A DNA stretch of 26,535 nucleotides. It comes from Tubiluchus corallicola. Taxonomy: Eukaryota > Priapulida > Priapulimorpha > Priapulimorphida > Tubiluchidae. The stretch's first letter is position 1; each line of letters begins with the position of its first letter. Of the stretch, positions 10,001 to 22,000 are shown piece by piece. Location of the stretch: NCBI GenBank assembly GCA_030141605.1, contig JAQGDQ010001758.1:1-26535 (forward strand), given 5' to 3'. A program made the translations under genes and the position numbers. Under the pieces are notes generated by a model. The model did not search any database, was not told the origin of the DNA, and saw only the letters and a program-made list of their open reading frames with translations.

Positions 10001-11390
10001 GCTAATAGTCTGTGAACAGTATATTCGTTGAAAGCAGACGACTAGGTAAGTACTAGCAGTCATCGGCACTTACCATGTTTTTCCACGATTTTTAGACCGT
10101 TCACATAACACCTCAGTCTGGTTAAGCCCTGAAACCGCGTAAAGTATGGAACTGCTTATGACTGCTAGCACCTAAAATCATGAGCTGATACTACACAAAC
10201 ACTGGGTGACCGGCTTATTACAAAGGGCCATTAATCAACAACAGGTGGTGGGCTTCTCTGGACAGGTAGAGTTTAAGTACATCGCCACACGGCACGCATG
10301 TCGTTCACGGGTTGTTCACGCATCACCAGGCGAAAAATCCACTTAAGCCGTGAAACCCAGTAAAGCGTGGTATTCGTTCATTACTGCTACAGCTCATGTC
10401 CTCACCTGGTGTTACCCAAATAGCGAAGTTCTATTTTTAATATGTTCTACGTAGTTTACTAGATCTTAGCAGCTCGTTCATTTTGTCATTTGAAATTCTT
10501 AAGCCTTTCATACCCGTTGTATCCCGTGGGATACGAGAATATTTTCTGCCTTTAAAATGAATAAAATTTTAAAACTGACAGTTATTTGATCTGTTAATAG
10601 TTATTTTGATTTAAGTCAATAACAATAGACTAAAAATGGTGATAAAATGACAAACTAGAAAATCTACATAGCATAAAAAACTGCGCAAGGTACAGTACTT
10701 TAGAGACGACTTTGTACAGATCAGCATAGCATGCATACTAAATGTCTTAAATACTTTAAAAAATTATCAGCAGTTGCAAAATGAAGCACATTTTATGCTT
10801 CCGTTGAATCCCAATGTATCCCGTGGGATGCAGGCTATATTTAGCACGCGGGCATAGGTAGAAAAAAATAATTATTATGTGTAAACAAGATGGACATACT
10901 GAACAAAAGTACCAAGCCGAAAAATTTTTCTTATTAAAAAAATAATTTGGGACTGAAAGGGTTAATGTCGTTTCTTCTAAAGTTTTGGTTTTGTAAAACC
11001 AAAGTAGAAACTAAAAATGCAAAGCAGCAACAGACTACGTACCGCGTATGGACCGCTGGCCACCTTCGCTAAGGCCACGTTGAGTAGCGAAGCCGGAGAG
11101 GCGTACTTGATGGCCGGACCAATTCCCATGATTCTTTGCATTAAGAAGAGGGCCGCGACCTCTTTCGTGTTGCCCAGGTTCGCACCTTCGGTCACCAAGG
11201 ACGCGTAGACGATGGGGGAAGCCGTCTGCGTGCGAAGTTCACCTGCAAAGAAGAGATTGATGAACACTGGACGACAGGTGTGCTAGTTCAAAAAGTTTAG
11301 ATAAGAAACCACTACAAAACACTTGTCTAAATTTAACGTGAAAAACAAAATATGCAAAAATTAGACAACTTTACACGGCTATACTGAACT

Positions 11391-11456
<66 letters not shown>

Positions 11457-14400
11457 GTGTGGGCATAGAAATAAAATTAATATTTAATATTAATACTCAA
11501 TATAACTTTTGCAAAAAACGGCAGAAAAATGGCCATTTTTGGAGGTTTTTCGCCTCTCCTTCCTCGCGGTGGGCCCGATTCGAAAAATAAACCCCCAATA
11601 GACGACACTAGATCGAGACCTTTCGTTTGATGTATAGATCACTGCAAATGGTGCCGTCGTCCGGGCTGTAGCCTCGAATCTTATATATATATATATATAT
11701 ATATATATACCAAGAATATTAATATAAGAGTATAGATAACGAACAACAATTTGTTTATTTACAAGATTCTGTTTTAGTAACACACCACAAGAAGTTATTG
11801 TCAAATGTGCAGAAAGTCGATGTGTCCCAGTTAAAAGGCAACAACGTAGTGAAAGGGTTAATTAAATTCACAATGTGAACACAAGATAGAAAAGTTGCAT
11901 GACGGCAGAAACTCCCCAGACCCGGAAAGTCGAGGGGGGGGGGGCAAAAACTTGAGTGTGAACACAAGATGGACGGTTGCACGACGGCACAAACTCCCCA
12001 GACTCGGAAACTCGAGGGGACACAAAACTTTCACACGAACAAGAATGAACTCGCATCAATTACCTCCGAAGAATTTAGCCATTCCGCCGATCACCTCTTT
12101 ATCCTGCGGAGGCTGAAACAGGTTGTTGCCTAAGTGGACTAGCTGTGCGTGCGGCATTCCTATCCCGACCAGAGCCATTCTTCCTGCTGTACAATACATG
12201 TTCCAGTAATCAGTAAGCTGAAAGAGATTTAACACGACCAGATGAAATCAAGTCATAATACAGCAGGCGCCGCTTAATAGACTCGACTCAGGGATGAGAA
12301 TGACAAATTGCAAAAACTCTGAAACAGTCCGGGGGTTTGGGGGCCACGTAGGCCCCCGTGGGGGTTCAAGGGGGCGAAGCAACAAATTGCAATTTTGTGA
12401 CCATAGAGAGCGTCTAAGTGGACTTAAAATATCAATTACCAGGTCTCATGCATAATTTAAAATACCCAACTATCAAGGATACATGATACCTAATTGTCTC
12501 AAAAACGCCTAAGTACTGACCGCTCCTATGCAAAAGTATATAAAAACTGTCTGCAATTGACTGAAAAACTCCGCACAATTGATTCTATATTTTTACACAT
12601 AGAGTACACGTGGTTAAACTGAAGTACGTGACGTAAACATAGAGATGTACACGTGGTTACACTGATGTACGTGATGTTAACAAAGTGACGGCCTGCTAAC
12701 TCGCGGTCACCTTGTGAAATAATGTACTGGGTCCGTAAAAATTTTCTCAACGAATTTACGCGATTTACAAAAATGACACTACTGGTCTTCCAAAAACTCG
12801 GAATTCCGCGTATCCGCAGAAAATTCTCATCCCTGGAACCACTTTGGGACGGAAGTATTTTGACCCAATTAACCGACTGAGTCAATTAGCCGAAGGGTTT
12901 AGTATATTAGTACTATAGAAGTATGAGATACTGCATGTGGTAAACGTACTGTACCTGCTTACAAACAAAGCATATAAACTTAATGACTGATGAAACAGTT
13001 ACTTAACGTGACTGTTTCATCAATGTTAATATAACATAAAAGCAGCAAAGGCTCATTGCGTACACGCGAGTATCTTATTTTAAGTGCGTGAAGTAAAAAT
13101 ATTGAGTCATCTATGCGGAGTTATTTGAGTCAATTACCAACAGTTTTCGTACACTTTTGAATAGGAGCGGCCCGTACCAGACTTTTTTTAGTCAATTACC
13201 GACAGTTTTTGTACACTTTTGAATAGGAGCGGCCGGTACCAGACGTTTTTGAGTCAATTACCAACAGTTTTTGTATACTTTTGAATAGGAGCGGCCCGTA
13301 CCAGACTTTTTTTAGTCAATTACCGACAGTTTTTGTACACATTTGAATAGGAGGGCAGGTACCAGACGTTTTTGAGTCAATTACCGACAGTTTTTGTATA
13401 CTTTTGAATAGGAGCGGCCCGTACCAGACGTTTTTTAGTCAATTACCGACAGTTTTTGTACATTTTGAATAGGAGCGGCCGGTTCCAGACGTTTTTGAGT
13501 CAATTACCAACAGTTTTTGTATACTTTTGAATAGGAGCGGCCCGTACCAGACTTTTTTTAGTCAATTACCGACAGTTTTTGTACACTTTTGAATAGGAGC
13601 GGCCGGTACCAGACGTTTTTGAGTCAATTACCAACAGTTTTTGTATACTTTTGAATAGGAGCGGCCCGTACCAGACTTTTTTTAGTCAATTACCGACAGT
13701 TTTTGTACACTTTTGAATAGGAGCGGCCGGTACCAGACGTTTTTGAGTCAATTACCGACAGTTTTTGTATACTTTTGAATAGGAGCGGCCCGTACCAGAC
13801 GTTTTTTAGTCAATTACCGACAGTTTTTGTACACTTTTGAATAGGAGCGGCCAGTGCCAGATGTTTTTGAGTCAATTACCGACAGTTTTTGTACACTTTT
13901 AAATAGGAGCGGCCAGTACCAGATGTTTTTGAGTCAATTACCAACAGTTTTTGTATACTTTTGAAAAGGAGCGGCCAGTACCAGACGTTTTTGAGTCAAT
14001 TACTGACAGTTTTTGTATACTTTTGAATAGGAGTGGCCAGTACCAGATGTTTTTGAGTCAACAAAGCGACTGAGTCTATTAAACAGCATCTACTGTATTA
14101 AGAATGCTTATAGACCACACACTAGTAAATTATTTAAAGATTTAAAAATATTGAAACTGCATGGCGTTGTTGTCCTGAGAAATAGTTGTTTTGTATATAG
14201 GTATGCTGACGATGTGTTTCCTGATGTATTCATACATGTGACATATAACTATTGCTATTTTTTTATGTTGGCAGTGTGCCAAGATATCGCTGTTACAATT
14301 AAATTGGCAGTGTGCTCAGCTATAGCTCCTACTATTATTTTATGTTGGCAGTGTGCCAAGGTATTGCTGTTACTATTCTCTTATGTTAAGAGTGTGTCAA

Positions 14401-17174
14401 CTTATAGCTCCTACTATTATTTTATGTTGGCAGTGTGCCAAGGTATTGCTGTTACTATTCTCTTATGTTAAGAGTGTGTCAACTTATAGCTCCTACTATT
14501 GTCTTATGTTGGCAGTGTGCCAAGGTATTGCTGTTACTATTCTCTTATGTTAAGAGTGTGTCAACTTATAGCTCCTACTATTGTCTTATGTTGGCAGTGT
14601 GCCAAGGTATTGCTGTTACTATTCTCTTATGTTAAGAGTGTGTCAACTTATAGCTCCTACTATTGTCTTATGTTGGCAGTGTGCCAGGTTATTGCTGTTA
14701 CTATTCTCTTATGTTAAGAGTGTGTCAACTTATAGCTCCTACTATTGTCTTATGTTGGCAGTGTGCCAAGGTATTGCTGTTACTATTCTTTTATGTTGAA
14801 AGTGTGCCAACTTATAGCTCCTACTATTGTTTTATGGTGGCAGTGTGCCAAGTTATTGCTGTTACTATTCTTTTATGTTGAAAGTGTGCCAACTTATAGC
14901 TCCTACTATTGTTTTATGGTGGCAGTTGTGCCAAATTATAGCTCCTATTATTGTTTTATGGTGGCAATGTACCAACTTATAGCTCCTACTATTGTTTTAT
15001 GGTGGCAGTGTGCCAACTTATAGCTCCTACTATTGTTTTATGTTGGCAGTGTGCCAAGTTATTGCTGTTACTATTCTTTTATGTTGACAGTGTGCCAACT
15101 TATAGCTCCTACTATTGTTTTGTTGGCACTGTGCCAAGCCAACTTATAGCTCCTACTACTGTTTTGTTGGCACTGTGCCAAGCCAACATTTTATATATAT
15201 GACATACATGTGTGTGTTTTTAATAATGACATACATATTCATACAACCAGATGACATAAAAAATTTCACATTCCTAAATTCAAAACTGACGCCATGAAAC
15301 ACTCTAAACTATCAAATATAAACGAGTCGCCCTGCGCCACAGTCTTCCCAATCAGTTATTATGGGAAGATCTACTTTCCCGTTTATCCCTAACGGAGTCG
15401 CATTTATGTCACCGATCAGACAAGTAGACAGGAGATATTCCTTGTAATTCTTTGTATGTGAGAACAAGAGTTCATATATTATATGTACCTGATTGTAATC
15501 GGTAATTAGTGTAAGTAAAACGTACACATTTTGTACAACAAGATTTCATTTTTAAGTACTGTATAGTCAACCTCGGGTATAAGGTACTGGCTTATAAAAT
15601 CACGGTCCCGATTTTTCATAACGTGTTTCCTATGTAAAATTCTTCGTATATAAGGTACTCGGACATAAGGTACTCGTATATTAGTCACTCCCTTTTAACT
15701 TTTAAAAAAACCGTCAGAGAAGAAATATTTCAAAAGTATTAAGAGTAACACAGTTTGATAATGGTAATAACCTGCATTTTTTCCTACAGTAATCTTAATA
15801 TAACGTGACTATGTTTAACAGGATACTGAACACTTTGTAACCATGATCACAGTTTTTCTTAGTTCTCGCTCCATTTCATCTTTCATTCACTACTCCCCCC
15901 CATTTTTTTTAAGATTTCCACGTACAGTTTGGCCTGTCAAGCTATGCTTTTAGGCTCAAACTGTATGCATCAAAATTATTTTGTAATGAAATTTGCACAA
16001 GGTACTCGGTTATAAGGGACGATACCTTCAGGTCCCATGTCATAGAAACCCAGGAAAATTACCTCGCATATAAGGGACCCTATGATCAAAGCGAAATTGA
16101 TAGATTTTTAACCTCAATTTTTCGCAAACTCGGCTTTCGAACAGCTCGGTTTCCGTGGTCACATACATCTCGCATCACTGAAGGAGCTTCCTACATACTG
16201 TTTGCACTGAATGTGTAGCAATAATCCATAAGAATAGGGGTAAAAGTACAGAAAAGTACAGGTCTAGATACACCCTCGGCTTGACTCAACTTCGGCTATA
16301 AGGGACGGTTTTTTTCCGGAGGTGTCCTTTGTATCCGAGGTTGACTGTAATTCGCTCAAAACAAGCTCTTCGCGAAAAACTAATTGCAATAAATTTGAAC
16401 TGAAACGAATTTTTCGCTTTTTTCAGCAACACTGAGAATGTTTAACTAACGTTGCATACCATTTTAGAACTGTACCTCCCAATCATGAACTCCGGACAGT
16501 AGATAGAACGGCCTAGAGTCTGTCTAAATGCTGCGGCGTGCACGTCTTCCATCACACCTAAACAAAACACGCAGTTCAAAGAGGAAGAGCGTCACGTTTG
16601 TCAGGCAAGCATGGGGTGTGGAACACAAAAGAATGTTGGCGACTGATTTGTCCCGTTCTGTCGGAAAAGCTTTCAGACTCCGTACGAGGTGGGGTAGGTG
16701 AATTTTGTCACCCGTAGACGAAGCACGCACCAATTCAACAGACAGCAGCTCTCTTAATGCCATAAACCTAATTTGCTTTGAAAATCCAATTAGCAGTGTT
16801 TAATATGCCTTTTCGCAGTTGTTGCAGGTCAAAGGTTAAGTGTACCACAGCATCGCGTCTTAACTACAACTGTCACGTGACATGTAGGTAAAGCAAAGCC
16901 GTCTGCCGCTGCAGCAGTTCAGTAACTTCAGTTGTTTTACGTGGACTTTACTTAACTGCGCATTAGGCATAGAGTGATTTACTAGCAGGATCTTGCTTGG
17001 GAACAAGTAAAAATGAACTAGGTAAGGTTCTAGCTAGCTGCTAAAACTGTTACTATTACAATTGCATGGGCTGCGAGGCGTTGTCAAGTGTACACAAATG
17101 CGTTGTCTGGTTCACTTAACCTTTGACCTTTTCACGATCATCATCAATCACTGGAACTGTGAAAAGACTCATTA

Positions 17175-17215
<41 letters not shown>

Positions 17216-19064
17216 CTATATATATACAATATGTGTGCTTGATAGCAAAATCGTCCATAAGTCGGCAATTAAGCTTGTCTAGTTATTCACATATCCCGAA
17301 TCTCCATTTCATGAGGATCATTTTGATACCAAGTTCATCACTCTATGTTATTTCTAAGCTGAGATAATCCACCTTGAAGTTGAGGTGCAGGCTGCACACT
17401 GAAAAATGTAATCTTGAGAAAATCACTGTTAAGGTCAGCCATTGTTTTAACGTACAAATGTTGGTTGCTAACACCGTGAATTTATGTTTATATCCAGTAG
17501 ATGGCTCTTCCTGACGAAGATCTGGGCTTGGCAACAGCGAAAACCCGAAGCAAAATGACTACTTCTACGAGCTATTATCGGAGTTTGAAAATACAAGTTT
17601 CTTACAAATGCAGTACTAGTTTCCATTCAGAAAAGTGGGTACGGGGTTATAAAATTAGATTTTTAGTCTTTTTTGGACATTTTCTTGCTAATTTGGTGCT
17701 AGAATATAAAAGTCTAATATATTCAGGGTTTGTTTTGATAAAAAACGAAAAATTTACATTAGACCAAAATATTGGTGCAGTCTACTTTGAAGTATCGTAA
17801 CGTAGTTATAACTATGCCGACTTATGGAGTTATGGAAGGTTTTGGTATGCAAGCACACACACATAGAAAATAATAATATATCGTACTTTCAGAAAAAAAG
17901 ACAATCTTTTTAAACTCAAATGAAAACGATGTCGTATGAAGAAATTCGTTCGCTTCACAAACTGATTCACTTACGCAAATATGGAGACGCGTGAAAGTGC
18001 GCAAGATCTAATGTCAGTCTAGGAACTCCATCCGTAATCTCCCACGGCTTGAACGACGGCTTCGTCGTAATATTTGCTAGGAATGGTAATGCATCGGGCC
18101 TGAGAACACAAAAACCAATTTGAAATAAATCTGAATATCTACAGGAAACTGAGTGTTAGAATTTAAGGGAAGACAGGATAATTTTTCATACACCACCCCA
18201 TTTTCAAGTACAGTAAAAACTATACATTTTAACACAATTAATACAGCAAAATGTTTCAGATAATTAGATTAAAAACTTAATACATGGCGGGCAAGCCCAA
18301 TTATTGACGACATCACAAACTAACATAATTTTCAACGGCAAAGATATTCCACAAGCGTGTTGCATGTGTTTGTGAAAGAGAAAGTACAGTGCTACTGTAA
18401 GATATTCAGTGTGTAAGATATTAAGTCTGGAATGAGATTTGTCAATCCGCAAAAAATAGCAGATCTATTACTAGATTTAAAAAAATGCTAAAAAATCAAA
18501 TTTTAAGTAAGTATCAGTGAGTAATCACAATTTCTATCAGTATCCATCCTCACAATAGTGGCAAAACAGTGGTGTTATTTTAATTTTACATACTATTAAC
18601 AAATAATAGTCTTTCTATCTTTTATATCATCCCATATATGAGCTTCATTCATTACATCATTCCATTTTAATCACTAATGTTTTTTTATCACACGATTCAC
18701 TATAAATTTTCAGATTATCTCCATTACTTTTTCTTCTTTCACTGTGTGGGACAATCTAACAAGCCCTGCTTTTTGATTGCCCACAACACATTTACCTTCG
18801 TATATAGGTGAACAGTGTTTGAGGCTTTTCCTGTGCAGTATTTCTTATTTGTATTATATCCATTGTAGGCCCTTTCACTAGATATTGTACATGTAACTAT
18901 TGTAAATGTGTAATGTGAAATAAATGACTTACGACTTATGCATCTCTCTCTTACATGCATTCGATTGTGCTTTCTCTCTCTTTTTCTCTGTCTCTCTCTC
19001 TCTCTTTCTCTCTCTCGCTCTCTCTCTCTTGTCTCTCTCTCTCTCTCTGTCTCTCTCTCCTCGA

Positions 19065-19097
<33 letters not shown>

Positions 19098-22000
19098 ATC
19101 TCTCTTTCTGTCCATCTCTCTCTCTCTCTTCATGACTACGCTGCTACATTGTGTGAAGCTTTTCCTGTGCAGTATTTCTTATTTGTATTATATCCATTGT
19201 AGGCCCTTTCACTAGATATTGTACATGAAACTATTGTTAATGTGTAATGTGAAATAAATGACTTATGACTAAATAACCTAAATTAACATATATCAAAATC
19301 TAACACGCCAACTTGTCAACTGTTGCTAATATCTACAGCGAACAGGATAAAATTACGTCTATCTTCGAGTGAAATACCTACAAATTATTTCGCAGGCAGT
19401 TCATGGTGTAAAACAAATGCTCTCGCGTACTCGTTGCTAAGAGACTTGCTCCCAGATGCTCCAAATTTCGCACGTTACCAAAATAGGTGCTCTTTTCTGT
19501 CGCCTGCAGAGTAGTAAGACAAAAGTTGAACCTTTAACTGCAGATTTCACATTACAATAACACAGTACAGTAAGTCATAGACATACAACATTTATTTTCT
19601 CCAGTCAGTTTAACATCATAAATGGTGATTTTTTATGATTCATAATATTCTTTTAACGTTAGAATTAATGTTTTCAATATATTTTTATACATTTTGTGAT
19701 TTTTTATGCAAAATTCATCAAATCTATACTATACTGTGCAAAAATACTTTAGACGGAGTACCGCAAAAACCCGTGAAACAGCGAAACTACCGCGATAAAT
19801 ACTTTACATTCATATTTTTGAAAAGCCGCTAGACAGCGAGTCCGCGATAAACGAACCGCGAAGGAACACTGTATATCATTGGCTGACGATTTACAATCAC
19901 ATACAATTACAATTGCAATAACAAGTTGCAAAACATTGCATAAACAATGCAATACATTACAATGAAGAAAAACTACACGGACAAAACCCCTCACGTGTGG
20001 AATAATCCAGGGGTGAGAATGAAAAATTGCAAAAAAACTCTGAAACAGGCCCGGGGTTTGGAGGCCATAGAGAACCTCTAAATGGACTTAAAATATCAAT
20101 TACCTTCTTTCATGCATAATTTAAAATACCCAACTATCAAGGATACATGATACCTAATTGTCTCAAAAACACCTAAGTACTGGCCGCTCCTATGCAAAAG
20201 TATATAAAAACTGTCTGCAATTGACTCAAATAACTCCGCACAATTGATTCTATATTTTTATACATAGAGATATACACGTGGTTACACTGATGTACGTGAT
20301 GTAAACAAAGTGACAGCCTGCCAACTAGCGGTCAGCTTGTGAAATAATGTACTGGGTCCGTAAAAATTTTCTCAACGAATTTACGCGATTTACAAAAATG
20401 CCACTACTGGTCTTCCAAAAACTCGGAATTCCGTGTATCCGGGAAAAATTCTCATCCCTGGAATAATCGTCAACACAATGCACGATAAAACACAATAATA
20501 ATAATATTAATAATAATAATAATAATAGTAAACGGTATTTACAGTAGCTACATATTACAATTATATTATATCAAGTTATTTTACAAAGCTTAGTACACAA
20601 CGAATTTTAGAATAAAAGTCTCTGTACCTGAGCAGCAGAATTTCGGAGGCAGTGAGTGATGCCCAGGTTACTCGTTTGCTCAAAACGACATCCGGCGTTG
20701 ATGACCACGACGACTTTTGTGATCGGAGAGTAATTCTCCAGGGTGACCACTTTCATTCCATTGCTAAGATGACCGACCTACAATTAAGTAAACAAATGCG
20801 AGCAAATAAAGCGACCAAATTCTTTGAATAACAAAACCAAATACAGTCAACCTCGGATATAAGGGACACCTCCGGACCGTAAAAAACCGTCCCTTATATC
20901 CAATGTCCCTTATAGCCGAAGTTCAGTCAGACCGAGGGTGTATCTAGACCTGTACTTTTACCCATATTTTTATGGATTATTGCTACACATTCAGTGCAAA
21001 TGGTATGTAGGAAGTTCCTTCAGTGATGCGAGATGTACGTGACCACGGAAACTGATCAGCTCGTTCGAAGGCCAAATTTGCGAAAAATTTAGGTCAAAAA
21101 TCAATCAATTTCGGTTTGATCATAGGGTCCCTTATATGTGAGGTAATTTACCCGGGTTTCTATTATGCGGGACCTGAAGATATCGTCTCTTATAACCGAA
21201 AGTCCCTTACATTAGACTATCTTATATACAACAAATTTTTACAGAGGAAAAACGTTCGGAAAAATCGGGACCGGTGTTGGCGGTGCCTTATAAACGAATA
21301 CCTCATACCCGAGGTTGATTGTAATACCAAGGAAGTTGTTTACTAGATACAAAACACAGAAAACCTGAAAAATTTTGCTCCTCCGTTGGGACTCGAACAC
21401 AAGAACTTCTGCTCTCCGGGCAGCTGTAATAATAATTTCATTTACGTGATGTTAGACGCCCTCTATTTTTCCGAAACCTACTTCAGGTACCCCTTTTCTT
21501 GTCCTTCAAATAATGTTAATACAAGCAAAAGCTTAGAACGGTTAAAGGTTTCTTATCTGTTATTTTAACCACGTAATTGCAAAGTCAAACGAAAAAAGAC
21601 ATGCTCATTTGTTTTAAATTTCACTATATGCACTAAGTGCAGGCATAAACTTAAATACAGCGCAAGACAAATATGTGAGCATAACAGATCTATTACTCCC
21701 ATTCACCGTATTTTCTTTTATTACAGATGAATATTACATTATTACCTATTTTCACATTATTACAATATTAGATTATTACCTAATTTTAAATTAACTACAT
21801 TATTACAACATTACATTATTACCTATTTTTACACCATTACAATATTACACTATTACCTAATTTTAAATTAAATACATTATTACAATATTACCTATTTTTA
21901 CATTATTACAATATTACATTATTGCCTAATTTTAAATTAAATACATTATTACAATATTACATTATTACCTATTTTTACACCTTTACAATATTACACTATG

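Larger units (their letters stand above)
12261..14095. mobile_element. Composite pogo/Tigger-like non-autonomous element with nested hAT MITE and satellite
   Basis: The ends are inverted repeats: CAGCAGGCGCCGCTTAATAG at the left and, read on the minus strand, CAGTAGATGCTGTTTAATAG at the right. They differ only by transitions over the first 24 bases. TA flanks both sides (12259-12260, 14096-14097), typical of the Tc1/mariner-pogo superfamily. Inside are a hAT-type MITE (12289-12835), pogo-like internal text around 12851-12895 (ACCGACTGAGTCAATTAGCC) and a 15-copy 62-bp satellite. No transposase is present. The superfamily call is from termini only. Confidence 0.6.

Noticed and set aside
9077-10069. 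330-residue minus-strand ORF starting before a UQCRC2 exon
   Set aside because: Only 9848-9928 is coding, bounded by good splice sites; the rest is intron and trinucleotide array.
11850-11861. Third piggyBac MITE end (TGAAAGGGTTAA)
   Set aside because: No matching left end or family interior was found at a suitable distance; it may be chance or a remnant.
14151-15023. Series of 66-106 residue ORFs with repeated CYYSLMLRVCQL-type text
   Set aside because: Translation of the 82-bp satellite; each ORF ends at the same stop in the repeat.
15312-15527. 71-residue minus-strand ORF containing INGKVDLPIITDWEDCGAG
   Set aside because: It looks non-random but has no recognisable family and no clear splice sites, and it sits between a satellite and a MITE; not enough to call a gene.
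12218-16459. A predicted ~16-base microexon in the UQCRC2 intron
   Set aside because: First inferred because the GGGAG|GTACAG donor left a phase mismatch and six residues missing. The downstream ATG|GTATGC donor at 16460 restores both, so no microexon is needed.
21376-21427. tRNA gene on the minus strand
   Set aside because: Only a B box and part of a 3' half are present; there is no A box, no cloverleaf and no acceptor-stem pairing.
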